64,000 nt of DNA. It comes from Struthio camelus (taxonomy: Eukaryota > Chordata > Aves > Struthioniformes > Struthionidae). The stretch is from contig NC_090956.1 of NCBI RefSeq assembly GCF_040807025.1, positions 4,886,517-4,950,516 on the forward strand, written 5' to 3'. The notes under the pieces are model-generated. The model saw only the letters and a program-made list of their open reading frames with translations, did not search any database and had not been told where the DNA came from. The position numbers were made by a program, and so were the translations under genes. Shown here one piece after another: positions 1-11,240 of this stretch (position 1 is the stretch's first letter; each line of letters begins with the position of its first letter).

Positions 1-102
1 TGCTCCCCTGCCATGCGAACTGTATCTATGCAAGCCCCTCTCTTGCACTGGAGAACTGATGTTTCTCCTTGGCTAATAATCTGTGTCTGATTTAGTTTCC
101 AG
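1..102 (+). other. FBXL18: FBXL18 last intron, 3' end (partial)
   Basis: This non-coding sequence lies directly before the terminal FBXL18 exon. Two overlapping acceptor candidates exist: an AG at 94-95 and an AG at 101-102, the second preceded by a short pyrimidine stretch. The downstream frame stays open across both. An exon starting at 96 would add TTTCCAG, giving a split codon then Phe-Gln; an exon starting at 103 would begin in phase 0 with Ala-Glu. I use 103 as the conservative coding start. The rest of the intron and the upstream exons, with the F-box and most leucine-rich repeats, are left of the window. Confidence 0.75.
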
Positions 103-252
103 GCAGAGCGCCCTGCGTTAAATGTCGTCATTTTCCCTCTGCTTCATGAGGACTTGACAGAGGTCATCAGAGATGTCCCTATGAGGCACTTGGATGAAAT
201 TACCTTGTTTAAAAGCAGAGTGGCTGAGGAACCTCCCAACCTGTGGTGGTGA
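103..252 (+). CDS. FBXL18: FBXL18, terminal coding exon (partial gene)
   Basis: F-box/LRR protein 18 is the substrate-recognition subunit of an SCF (SKP1-CUL1-F-box) E3 ubiquitin ligase. The 49 codons plus TGA stop seen here encode only its extreme C-terminus. The translation contains the segments NVVIFPLLHEDLTEVIRDVP and HLDEITLFKSRVAEEPPNLWW, the latter ending at the stop; as I recall, this is the conserved tail of vertebrate FBXL18, including the closing Trp-Trp. The frame is intact from 103 to the TGA at 250-252. The true exon edge may be 96 rather than 103, depending on which of two tandem acceptors is used. No F-box is visible because it is encoded upstream. The gene is on the same strand as TNRC18, as in mammals. 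Confidence 0.93.
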   Translation, partial: AERPALNVVIFPLLHEDLTEVIRDVPMRHLDEITLFKSRVAEEPPNLWW

Positions 253-410
253 CTGTCGTGGCATGGAAGGGACAATTGGAGTGAACACACGGAAAATTTC
301 TCGTTGGCCTGGCTTCCCCATCTTCAGCCTGTGGTTGCCTCACTGGATGCTCTGTACAATCACTTTAATTAGGTGCAATTGCAAAATAAAAAATGCTGGG
401 CCTTTGCCAT
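253..410 (+). other. FBXL18: FBXL18 3' UTR, proximal form
   Basis: Sequence from the TGA to just past the first canonical AATAAA hexamer (385-390). This gives a short 3' UTR of roughly 150 bases. A longer UTR using a distal signal cannot be excluded. The next AATAAA hexamers I noticed on this strand are near 5,392 and 5,864, which are implausibly far. Confidence 0.55.
385..390 (+). terminator. FBXL18: poly(A) signal AATAAA of FBXL18
   Basis: A canonical AATAAA lies 133 bases after the FBXL18 stop. A TG-rich stretch follows within about 30 bases, as expected for a cleavage site near 405-415. Confidence 0.6.
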
Positions 411-808
411 GAGGAAACATCGACTGGGTAATGCTTGCATCTGAAAATCCTATCTCCAAGGCTTCTGGAATACGATGAGTATTTCCTTGCAGTTAATAAT
501 GACTTGCTTTGTTATTTCACTTAAGTTAAAGGTAAGAGAAACTGACTTAATGATGCTCTTCCCCTGTGTTGCCTGGTGTAAGGCCCCTGTGTATTTAGGC
601 AGTGTTTTGTGATATTGGTGGAAATTATTCTTTGCTTTGGCCTATTTTTGGCAAAATAGCAAGCCTAGGCCAGCTAAGAGGCACAAAAGTGTGTTGCTCC
701 GTTGAAATGCATCACATCTTTTCTGTGTTACAAACATGCATTCATAGTCGCATACACATGCAGTCACAGATATTTAAAGAGTTTTTTGAATGAGAAGTAC
801 CTCAAGGA

Positions 809-842
<34 letters not shown>

Positions 843-3364
843 GAATAACAAATCATGGTCATTCGTCCCTTGGTCGTGGTATATTCTTCTTGCTGATAAT
901 GTTTCCATCAGTTGGCCTGGTGGAAGAAGTTCTCAGCGGTTTTTGAAATCCTTGTCCTAGGGTCAATGGAGCCCACAGTGAGTAAGTTGAAGCTTAGATC
1001 TGATTTAAATGCAGTCTGTCTTGCAGTTTAGATGGGAATGTAGTGTTCCAGTTCTGTCCTTAGATCCCATGCCTTGAGCTCATGCTAATTTTAGAGATAT
1101 TAATGAAATATTTTCAGTGTGATTTCAGACGGCTTCTCTGCTCCACAGAACTTCCTCAGGCATCAGTAGTGGTCTGGATCACTTTCATATTGCCTTATTT
1201 ATTGAGCACTTTTGAAAGCATCAGACAGTTGTCCCAAAAGCCAAACTGCAAATTTCTGGCGTGACATTTCTGGGTGGCAGTCAGATTTCTGTTTTGCTGG
1301 AGTAGTTTGTGGTAGAACGCTGGGTTTGTCTTTTGCAAAACAGTTATCAACCTCAAGTTTATCCAATTTCTCTACCTGTAATCTCCTAAATGCTACCTAA
1401 TGTGTTGAGTGGTTTTGCTGTAACGCTACTTTTCTGGGAGAGGCCCTGGGTTATCCAGAGATGATGTCCCCAGCTCCTCGTCAGCATTTTCTATGCAGAA
1501 TGCCATCTCCTGAGCGCTGTTCTGTGATCAGTGGCTCCCAGGAAGCCTGGTTTGACAGGGGATAGATTTGAGAGCAAAATGCATCTCGCAGCTTCGGAGG
1601 ACTTTCCCTCCTTGCTTTCCCATCAGTCAGGAACCTACCTGTCTGAAACTATGACTTGTTGGTTTATGTTTTGGGCGAGACTGTGGTATCTCTTATGCTC
1701 AGATAGGTTAATGTTAACATGCTCATTAATGCCGCAGCCTTTTATTAGCATAAAGTCTGTGCATTGCTAGAATTAACCGCGGGTGTGTTTGCTGTCTGCC
1801 TTTGGTTTCTCCCCCTTCCCTGGTCAGGACTGGGGGCCAGCAGCAGTCTCAGATTTGCAGCCAGGAGCTAGGTGGTGAGGAAGGCTTACAATTGCCCAGG
1901 AACGACTGCGTCTTCCTCACTGCCGAGCCGGGAGCGCTCCTGAAACGTTTGAGAGTCTCAGCCTCTGGTCAAATACCATCGTGGTGTGGGTGTGAGGAGC
2001 TGGTACCCTGCTCTTGGCATCCTGTGACTATTTTCTCTCTTGCTCTCCAGGCGAGGTCGTTCTTTCTACCTCGTCACCCTGTTTGCTTGCTTGAATCCCC
2101 CTCTCAACAGCTGCCCTCTCTTCCTTCCCCCCTTCAGCAAATCAGATGTGCTTTTTGGCAGGACTGCAGGCCCCTGCTTTGTGCAGTTCAGGCCACTTCA
2201 GCTCTGCCTGGTTTGTGTCTGGGACCCTTTCCTTGCACGAAGGAGGAGGGCTGGGCAGTGAGCGGTGTTTGAAGCATGACCAAAGCTGCATTCCTCTCGT
2301 GTCTCCAGCCTCAGGGCAGGGTAGAGGGAAGGCTGAGGGTTTGGAGGTGTGGAGCCAGCTCCCTAATGCTTCAGGAGACCTATTTTGTCCCGTGGAGGAA
2401 TACTGACGTTTGGTACGTGCCGCAGGGGCAAGGCCTGTCCCACCCTGCAGAGGGATTTCCCCTCCGCGCGCACCCCGAGGCACCAGCAGGAGTCTGGCAG
2501 AACTGCCAGCTCGCTTGCTCCCGTCCTGCTGGAAAACCTGAGCTCGGGGATAGTGGTATGCACAATACCTGTTGCTTAATGCTGTTCTTAACCCTTTGGT
2601 CTTAAGGGTGAGGTTAACCTGACGAGTACGTGCTTTCCTTAGGCCTTTTGCTTGGCAAAACGATACCCATCTGGTTTTGTAACACCGCTATTCCGTTGCC
2701 TGGAGTACGATGTTTAGACATCTGTGTTCAAGGTAGCAGGTCAGTGGTCTTGATACGAACGTGCCGCTTGCAGTCGGGGCTAGGAAAGGTCACCCACAGG
2801 TGACTGAGTTAGCACCACAAATAGTGATAAAAAGCTAAAAACTTCTTCCAACCTCCGTTCCCCAACTGCAGGCCAGTGCTCAGTATCTGTACTACAAATC
2901 CTCCTATGGTGAGTGAGAATTTCCGCTGCTTCTGCACTCCAGGCAGGATTCACCAGATGTTAATAATGTGCTTATTTTCTCTAAGTGCTATTTTGGCATC
3001 GGTGTTAATTACAATTTATATTCTGCAACATTTACACTGGGAAAAGAACCCACCCTAATAGTCCCCAATTGGCAGAGCCGGGCTATTAAACATAGCACCA
3101 TATGTTCTGAGCAGAGCAATGTACGGGACTCGGAGCCCAGTCAGCGCTGAGGCTGCGGCGTGCGGCCTTAGAGGAGGAGAGAAGAACGGGGAGATTGGCG
3201 TTTTATTCTTAGTTTTTATTTGATACGAAATCCCCTCTTTGCTCTCTATCCCCATCTCTCCAGCAATCTCTCCCTGCTCTCTGTAAGCCTCTAAATGAGG
3301 TGATCTCCTGAGCTTGCTGATGCCACTGTCCGTAGTTTAAAACAAATGAATTCAATCGCAGAAG
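411..3364. other. intergenic DNA, no gene seen
   Basis: About 3 kb of moderate GC with few CpGs. Open frames are short and lack recognisable domains. The one conspicuous element is the poly(T) run at 812-841, listed separately. I see no tRNA-like or rRNA-like sequence and no transposon open frame. Confidence 0.6.
812..841. repeat. poly(T) run of 30
   Basis: An uninterrupted T run, equivalent to poly(A) on the minus strand. It could be the tail of an old retroposed sequence inserted in minus orientation, but I do not recognise a parent gene in the 150 bases on its right, and I see no clear target-site duplication. It may simply be an expanded homopolymer. Confidence 0.8.
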
Positions 3365-3377
3365 GTGCCCTTCTCGC

Positions 3378-3577
3378 AGGGGCTGCCTCTGCGAGATTCC
3401 CGGTCCCTGCTGGCACGTTTCTTGCTGCACTCCAAATCAGACCTCCCATCTTTGGAGACTGCAGAAGAAATCTTTGCATCGACCACCAAAGAGATCGCCA
3501 CGTTTCTCTGGGAGAAGGATATTCTTGGGCAAGTGCAGCCGGTGGCTGAAATCAAAAGCCATTTGTCACTCTGTTAA
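3378..3577 (+). other. unassigned open segment after an acceptor-like site
   Basis: An open frame of about 66 codons ends at TAA 3,575-3,577, preceded by an acceptor-like CTTCTCGCAG ending at 3,378-3,380. The predicted peptide is mixed and hydrophilic (it includes AEEIFASTTKEIATFLWEKD), which looks more protein-like than most chance frames nearby. There is no in-frame ATG: the frame opens at GTG 3,365, which is not a normal eukaryotic start. I do not recognise the family. It could be a terminal exon of an unannotated transcript, a pseudogene fragment or chance. Confidence 0.15.
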
Positions 3578-4082
3578 TGGCAGAAGTCTGTTTATCAATG
3601 TGGCTTTTGGTTCCCGCAGACTGGGAGGGTCTAGATGTGAAGAGTGACAGTGGTTTTGGGGTAGAGAGGTTTGACGGGAGCAAGTCACCAACATTTCAAT
3701 AGGTTTCTTAGAGGGACTGTAACTTAAAGGATCGCTTCCTCAGCTTCTTTGCAAGTCTGGTTTCATGGCCTCTTTTGAAAAAGGTCGTGCATTCACGGCT
3801 CGGTTCGGAAAGCGGGCTGTATGGTAGCAAAGCTTCAGGAGAGCTTGGACTTAAATGACTTGTGCATTGGAGTGATGGCTCAGCTCCTGCTTTTCCCTGG
3901 GCTGTTTCCTGCTCTCGGGCCCCGGCTGCCCCTTCGCAGCCGGGGGTCGAGCTCAGCGGGAGCCCTCCTGCTTCAGAGGCAGGGAAGTCCTGGGGCGTTG
4001 TGCCGGAACGGGATTGTGCCTCGGGAAGCGCCGAGCACTTTCTCCTAACATCCCTTTTTTTTAATGGTGGGGTGCTTCTCTG

Positions 4083-4107
4083 AAAAAAAAAAAAAAAAAA
4101 AAAAAAA
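4083..4107. repeat. poly(A) run of 25
   Basis: An uninterrupted A run directly after CTTCTCTG. No retroposon body was recognised on its left. Confidence 0.8.
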
Positions 4108-4329
4108 CAAAACTCAGGGCTTTTTCTGTTTGCGGGGTGAAATCAGTGCGGAGGAGTCTTTCAGCTGCCTGAGGGAGGCGAAGTCCCCCCTGTGCCGGTC
4201 CCAGAGGATACTGTGTCCAGCCAAAACTCCCCTCCTGTCTGCGGGGAGCCCCGCGCAGAGCAGTGCGAGCGGGGCTGGGTGCCGCAGAGGCAGATCTCCT
4301 CCCCTGCAGCTCTCCTGCCTCCCTGATTA

Positions 4330-5480
4330 GATGCGCAGGCAGCCGGGGTACTCTAGCAGGAGAATCATTTCCATAGAAACCAATTGGGATGTTGTACGGG
4401 GAATAATGATTAATAGTGAAGGGATGTTGCCTCAGGCCCTTTTCATTTTTTAGGGGGCAGCGAGGGACAAGCCAGAGCACAGGTAGGGGGATAGGCAGTC
4501 TTAAAACTAATGGAAACCATCCCTTCCTTTAATTTGCAGGGCAGCCTCCCCTCCTCTCCTCCCGCCCTGCCCCCCCGCTGCTGCTTCCCAGCTTTCGTCA
4601 AATTTTCAAAATGGCTAACCTGGTTAGAAATAATCATAATAATAAAAAAGGATGGATGAGGTTTGACTACTAACATTGTTGCTGTTAGCAGCAGGATTTC
4701 AGCCATAAAACATGAAGCAAGGGAGACATTGACCTTTCCGCTGTTTGAAATGAATGGAGACATCAATATCTATTGTTTTGTGGCATTGACCTCTGACGCT
4801 CTCGCTTCTCCCTCCCCTTCTTTTTTTTTTTTCCCCCCTCTTTTTTTTAATTTTCCCCTGACACTCGAGGAAAGGGGTCAGTTTGTACCATCTATTGATC
4901 CCGATCTTACTTAGCGATAGGGAAATAATTAGAATTTTAAAGATCTCTGCTGCGCTCCGGCAAAATGCATACACAGGCGCGCGCGCTAAGCCCCCGCTTC
5001 CTGCCTCGCGTCCTTCCCCCTTCCCTGTGGAAATTCAAAGCTCTGAGATCTGAAGGAAGGCTGATCAATATAGGTTTAATTATGATGGGGTTTTTATTTC
5101 AGTTTTTAAAATGGTAAAGTGTAACGTTTTATGTTAATGTTGTCAGAGTCGGGCTGCCTGGTGCCTTGTTTTATTTATTATTTTAAGTAGCCCCTTCTTT
5201 TGTGAACTTCATCTCTGTACGGAGAATGTGAAATCAGGCATTGCTAATTAGCTGTATGACAATTAAGTAATGTAGCACAAAACCGTTAGGACACTGGATT
5301 TGTTTTTGAAGTTTGTCCTTTGAAGTGGAAGCTGCAACTCCCTGCCCAAGGCTGCTGGAAAAAATGTTTTTCTATCAAAACTTTCTTTGAAAATAAAATG
5401 TCAGTGTAAGAGTCCCTATTTCTGTCGTCTCTCCCGTATAAACGGCGGGTGGAAATTGTTTCTCATTGTAAAAACTGCTG
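4330..5480. promoter_or_regulatory. AT-rich island, candidate conserved non-coding element cluster
   Basis: The sequence turns AT-rich and non-repetitive, with stretches typical of vertebrate developmental enhancers: TTTCCATAGAAACCAATT-like sequence near 4,367, an ATTA-rich segment near 4,405, and the perfect palindrome GCTAATTAGC at 5,243-5,252. A pyrimidine-rich stretch lies at about 4,810-4,860. Coding potential is poor. Conservation itself cannot be seen from one genome; this call rests on composition and motifs. Confidence 0.4.
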
Positions 5481-8400
5481 GCATTGATAGAAAGGGGAAT
5501 TCGGAAAAGCATTAAATGGGCGGTTGGACTCCAAGCTCCCTTGGTTCAGGCAGAGATGTTACCAAACCTGCCGGTCTAGCTTGTGGAAAGGGAGCTTGGG
5601 GGAGAGGACCCAGGTCACCGCCAGCACCCTGGAGATGGCAGCGAGGGGTGGCCCTCAAAACGGTGGGCTGGCCTCTAACGAGTGAAGTGACGCCAGCACG
5701 CCGCACAGCCCGTTTGCAAATACCGGCAAGCTCCTCGGTTCACGCTCCTCCATCTGTGCACTCGTGTGACACTTGTATTTGCATCTGGCCCTTTGTTCTA
5801 GTAGTGAACCAAAATCTGAATGTGCAGCTTTCATGTACGCTGGTGGCATGTAAAACTTCAAATAAAGAGTGAAACTGATTTTGAACTAGGCCTCTTTCAT
5901 TGCCTCCTGCCTCTTATTTTCCCTTTAAAACTAAAGCCCAAGCCATCCTCCTAGGAGGCGTGCTTCGGTGCTGCGTTTTACATGGAAGCCTACGCGAGGT
6001 GAGTCGCTGGGGCAGGGCGCAGGGGCAGGGATGCGCTGGGAGCAGCCCCAGTCCGCACTGGGAGCTGTGGAAACGTTGCGCGCTGAGAGTGCGGAGGCCG
6101 GCAGTGCTAATGGGGCTTACAGCCCCCTTTTCCCCCAGGTCTGAGGTTTTCAGGTGCCGCTCTGCGCGTCTTGGTGCCTGCGGCCGTGGGCTCAGCTGTG
6201 CGTTACGGAAGGAGCGACTCTGCGCTTAGGGGATGCTTGTCCTCCGTGGATCTCCGACCTCGACCAGAAGCGGACTGAGCCTTGTTGCTGCACGGTGAAA
6301 CAGCTGTTATCCCTGGGCTGTGGGTGAGTGAACCAAAGTGACTTGTGGAGGGTCTGTCACTTCTGAGAAGCACCAGGCTATGACTTAAGCCGTGCTCTGA
6401 CCGCTCCACCCTTGGGCAGCAGGCTGGGCCTGGGCCACTTCTTTGCATGCAGCCAAAGACTGAATTCAGGGGTCTAGTAAATGTCAAGCGGGGTGGTCAA
6501 AACTCCATTAGTGTCATCAGGATTGCACGGGCGTATGTATCTGACCTGAAATGCCGAGGACGTCGGGAGGGGAAGCCAGTCTGATAGAAGCGGTCAGCCT
6601 GGGCTGCTGGTGACGAAGGAGCTCTGTAGACGCTAACCTGCCACGGCAGCGTGAGCTCTGCAAGCCCCTTGCTGGAAGTGTGGTCCGCGGTTCCTGGGGG
6701 CACGCGGTGGTAATTAGAAGCAGATTGCCATTAAATATTGAAGGGAAGGAGGGCGATGGGACTGATGTGCTGGACCACAGCCCTGAGCACGCTAACAGCT
6801 GGGCAGCACCAGCCTGCAGGTTTGCCTGCGCAGAAAAGCTGATCAATTCTGACCGCAGCAGTGTCAAAGAAAGCGTGCGTGTGTCCGGCTCTGTCTTGTG
6901 TTGCTGTTTCTAGGGAAGCTGGGCCACAGGCACTTGCAGCACCTGCTTTGGACTTAAAAAAAAGACTCTCAAAACAAACATGCAGGAAGAAAGCATGGTG
7001 AAAAGTGGTGCAGCTTCATGTACCGTGTGCTTAAACTGACTCACCCCAGGTAAGTAAGGCACTAGGAGAGCACTCAAAGTTGGTGCAGAATTGGTTTCAA
7101 ACAGGTGAGTGCAGGCAGGCCGTATAACCGGACTGCTGGAGAGCACGCGTGCTGCGGTCTCTTGCCAGAGTGATCCTCGGTCCGGCGCTGGGGTTCGTTT
7201 CAAAGGCGATCGTAGGATCTCCCGTGCGGCTTTTCTGTTCTGGTAGGGCTGATCAAAGGGGCATTGGACAGAGACCCTCCCTCCGTTCCTCGCCTGTGCT
7301 CATGTTTAAGTTATGGATTTTATTGTTCCAATAACTTTTATCTGAACATGTTTTTGGGGGAGGGAGGAAGGAGATAAGGAGGGAGGAGGCTGAGGAAGGA
7401 ATGTGCTTTTAGACTCCGATAGGCCTCCAACTTATCACTGGGGCTTGCTGCATTGTTTCGGCATTAATAATCCGAAAAGAGGACTTAAGGGGGAAACGGC
7501 TGAGAGGACTTCAGTGGATACCATGCACTGGTGGGAGGAAGCACAGCGAAGGCCCACACAGAGCAGCCCTCTTCCCATTTTGTGCTGATCTGGTGCCCTC
7601 TGCCAGCTTATCTGTTGGCAAGGGGGTCCGTTAGCCCGATTCTGGGAGGGGGGACCTGGAAAGGGAGGAGTGGAGTGGCTGAGCAGTGAAGTGGGGCAGA
7701 GCCCGGCTTGGCAGGCTGAAAAATCTGCTGGAACCAGTCGGTTACGTTCTGCATTACTGTGCTACCCTGTTTTCTTGAATAATGGCTGTGCAAAAGGTAG
7801 TAACTGCTTTTTCCCTGTTTCCCCTGCTGGTACTGTGCAACAGATTACCTGCCTGGTCTCAAACGACACTATAATAGCTGTTCTCTTGGGTTTTATCCCC
7901 AGATTTTGCCTTGAAATATGCAGCTGGTATTTGGGCAAATACAGTATTGAGCTCTGAAAGGTGGGTCTGGGAGAGGAGCCGAGAGGCACTTCTGCTTGCT
8001 GTGGGGAAGGAGGAGGCTGGGGAAGTGCCTGAGATCAGATCGTGGCAACCCTGGATGTGTTTAAGAGGGAGAAGAAAAAATAAAATCGGGAAGGCTACTG
8101 ACTTATCCCGTGAGCTTCACCTCTCCTCTCCTGCTGTCTCCTAACTGGGCTGGGCAACTGCAGAACGGAGCCCTGCACCTGCAGAGATGCTCTCTTAATC
8201 CCCACCTGGGCGGTCAAAGAGCTCCTCTGGGCTAGCGGTAGCGTGTGGGTATGCAGGGTCTTGGATGTCAGCACCCAGGCCCTTCGCTGACCTCCAGGTT
8301 CAGGTGCCTGAGGAGAACAGAGTGGGTACCTGATGATGGAGAACAAGGCTATGTCTTTCCTTATGTTTTCCATGTAAAGGAGAAGGGGAGCTTGTACGTG

Positions 8401-10735
8401 CAGGTCTGCATCGTTAGTGATTCCCTTTGCCTGCAGAGCGCTGCACAGGGCTGCAGGCAGCAGGCTGTCTCCGCGCTCCCTTCACGCCCCTCTGCTTTTG
8501 TTTTTTGCCAAGGTCTCAGTGGCTTTCGTTGCTTAGTGCTGCCTGGTTTAACTGGGCTTGCTGGGCTGCAAGTACCAGCTTGCTTGGAAAGCAGTAGGTT
8601 ACCGCTAACACCGCAGATTTACAGCCTGCTTGCATAGGGCAGAGAAAGGTCAGTGCGTGGGCTGAAGCGGTCTGGTCGGGTGAGAGGTGAGCTTAAGGCT
8701 GGGAGAAGTCGGGGAGATTCGGCAAGGCAGGTGCAGAAAAGCAGAGGAGAAGTGTCACTAAAAACATCTTTAGCCATGGAAACAAGCTGGCAGGTGATCA
8801 TAGTTAAGGGTTTGGGGAGGACGTATTTAAGTGGACCAGGCAATCCAGTTCTCTCCTGCCTGGAGAGCCAGTCCTGTTCTCTCTTTATGAAGTCTCTTGC
8901 TACCAGACACTGAGAAACAGTCGTTTCCAAGTGCGGGTCAGGGCAACGTAGCCTGCCTGCATCACCGGTCCTTTGGACGGGAAGGGATGTGCCTTTGCCA
9001 GTGCTCGTTTCCAGCAGCAGCCCCAAGTTAACGCTGTGATGAGTGCGCGCTCAGGTCAAAATGGGGAGCAGCTCCAGTGCTGCCTTCTGAGCTTGTCCAC
9101 CTGATCTGTTATACCTAGTCCTTATCTTTTGCCTCCCACCAGTTGCCGCTCCTCAGTATTAACTGTTTTGGGCGAGACCAGCTGGGAGGAGGCAGATCTG
9201 CAGGGCACTGGCTCGAGTGCTCACCAGACCCTTGCTCTGAGACTACAGCCACAAATGCTTGGTCTCCTTCCAGCCGGGACCCATTCCTGAAAGGTTGCTA
9301 GGCCTGGTACAGCAGGAGACAAGACTCTCCGGGTACGTGCTCAGAGTGATTTCGGTGATGCTCTTTTTGATTAGGAGGTTCCCACATCTGCTAAGCCTGC
9401 ATGCGACTGTGCATTTTGGAAGATCGCCCTGTCCTTTTTTCCCTGACCCATTTTGTCAGAGGGTCTCTGGACAACCAACATCTGAGTGTGACTTCTCTCT
9501 CCCTTAATCCATCTGGCAGCAGGAAGGGGCAGCTTGTGCATTTCTGGCTTCCAAGGTGAAGGCTGAGGCTGGGGAGAAAGACGTATGGAGAAGCAGAGGC
9601 TGAATTGCCTGGTACTTTAGCAGTGGCATGGAGGAAATACTGCAGGATGTGGCTGACAGTTTCTAAGGTACTAACTCCATACTTGGTGCTTCCCAGACTT
9701 AGAGACAGGTTCTCCCCGTGGGGCTCACAAGCAAGGCAGAGGATGGGCGTGCAAGTGAAAGACCATGGTGCGAGTGAGGTTCCCAGATGGGGAAGGGCAA
9801 GGTGATCTTGGTGAGGAAGATTGCTTTTTTCCTTATATGCATTACTATTTCACCATCTCTCTCTCTCTTTAAATAGGAGAAATCATGCTGTCATCTAAGA
9901 ACAGAAGTTCTGGGGAGCACAGTGGGCCCACCAAATGCAACAAGACCTCCAGATCTGTTGGGGCTCGTAGTGTTATGTAATAGCTATGAGTACAATTTTC
10001 TGAGTGAAGGACAATGCCGAGGGTGGCATTGGAGAAGGAAGCAGGTAGAGGGAGGAGAAAGGAAGGAGAGGTGTGTATGGCATGACAGGAGCTGAGGTCT
10101 GACCCTGATGCTGGAATAGATGGAAAGTCTTGGCAGCGACCTAAAGAGAGAGAGGAGACCTATTTCGGCACCTGTAGTTTGCATGAGGTTGGAGAGTGAT
10201 GAGCTGGGCTGGAGGGCACAGCTGAGGAGCAGAAATGGTGTTGTCAGGGCTGGGACAAGCTGTAGCTGAAACACAAGCTGGTGGGTCATGGTTTGGAGGA
10301 ACACCAGGGTTCAGACTCCATGAGCCAGCCTTTCTGGGGCTGTCCCTGTGGGACACGATGGGTGTCACGGTGGTGTGGGCTCTGGACAAACTGTCCTTCG
10401 AATGGGGTCTGCGGCCAGAGATTTGGAGCGAGGTGGTCCTGTAGTGCCATCCTATAACTGTTTTGGGCTGTGGACCACGGTGGCCTTCTTGTTCTGGTTG
10501 GCATCCAAGCAGACTCCTATCATTGTCCTGTTTCCGTTTCGTGCTTGACTTTTCTTTCTGATGCGCCAGTGAAGCCCTGCGTGGAGGAGGAGAGCAATAC
10601 AGAGTGAGGAAGAAGAAGAAGGTATTTCTCCCGTGAAGCGCAGATGGATGGAGAAGTATTTCTGAACAAACAAGTCTCTCAGCACTGCCACCTGGATGCC
10701 GCACTACTGTCCTTTCTTCTCCTTCCCCCGATAAA
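5481..10735. other. intergenic DNA, no gene seen
   Basis: Moderate-GC unique sequence. An AATAAA occurs at 5,864-5,869 but no coding sequence ends near it. Open frames are below about 190 codons, lack domains and overlap on both strands. Purine-rich imperfect GA tracts occur near 7,350-7,400 and 10,600-10,620. I see no tandem array or identifiable transposon. Confidence 0.55.
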
Positions 10736-11240
10736 CAGGAATTAAAAATACTACTAATAAAACCCTTTTGCTTTCTCGAGGAGGAAAAAAGAAGCCTTGG
10801 AAATGCTAAAGGACATAAAGGGCATTCATGAAAGGGTTGGATGGTGGTTATTGCAGCAGGGGGAGAAACAACGTTATTTCACTGTGCAGATAAAAGGAAG
10901 TGGAAAAGCAGCATATTTATAGCTAGGGAGCCTGGATTCCTTGTTAAGCCGCTATTATCAAATTAATGTCAAAATGCATCAAACAGGCACGAGTGTTCTG
11001 GGCCCCTTATGCAAAGTGCTTGCAAATTGGTTACAAATACATTTGTTTACGGGGTACGAGGCAGGAGCGAGCTAATTAGTCATTGTAGCAGGGTTGTTTT
11101 GTGTGTGTGGTTTTTTTAATTTTTTTTGGCAATTGCACAAACAAGCTGTTTTGAAGTATAAATACGCGCCATGTTACAGCCCCTTTAAAAAGGAATCGAA
11201 TAGAAATTGCAGGATGTGGAGAGCTTAAAGGAAGCCTTGT
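10736..11240. promoter_or_regulatory. AT-rich island, candidate conserved non-coding element
   Basis: About 500 bases of AT-rich non-repetitive sequence between GC-richer flanks. It contains homeodomain-type sites (TCAAATTAATG near 10,959 and GCTAATTAG at 11,071-11,079) and octamer-like TTATGCAAAG near 11,008. Neither strand holds a convincing coding frame. Enhancer function is inferred from composition only. Confidence 0.4.

Noticed and set aside
841-1000. Possible processed pseudogene in minus orientation ending in the poly(A) seen as poly(T) at 812-841
   Set aside because: The minus strand has a protein-like frame of about 45 codons before the tail, but no poly(A) signal, no recognised parent gene and no target-site duplication.
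8041-8085. Resemblance to the CCCTGGAGGTGTTCAAG word of the CR1 retrotransposon 3' region
   Set aside because: Only about 20 loosely similar bases and no flanking CR1 sequence or terminal octamer repeats.
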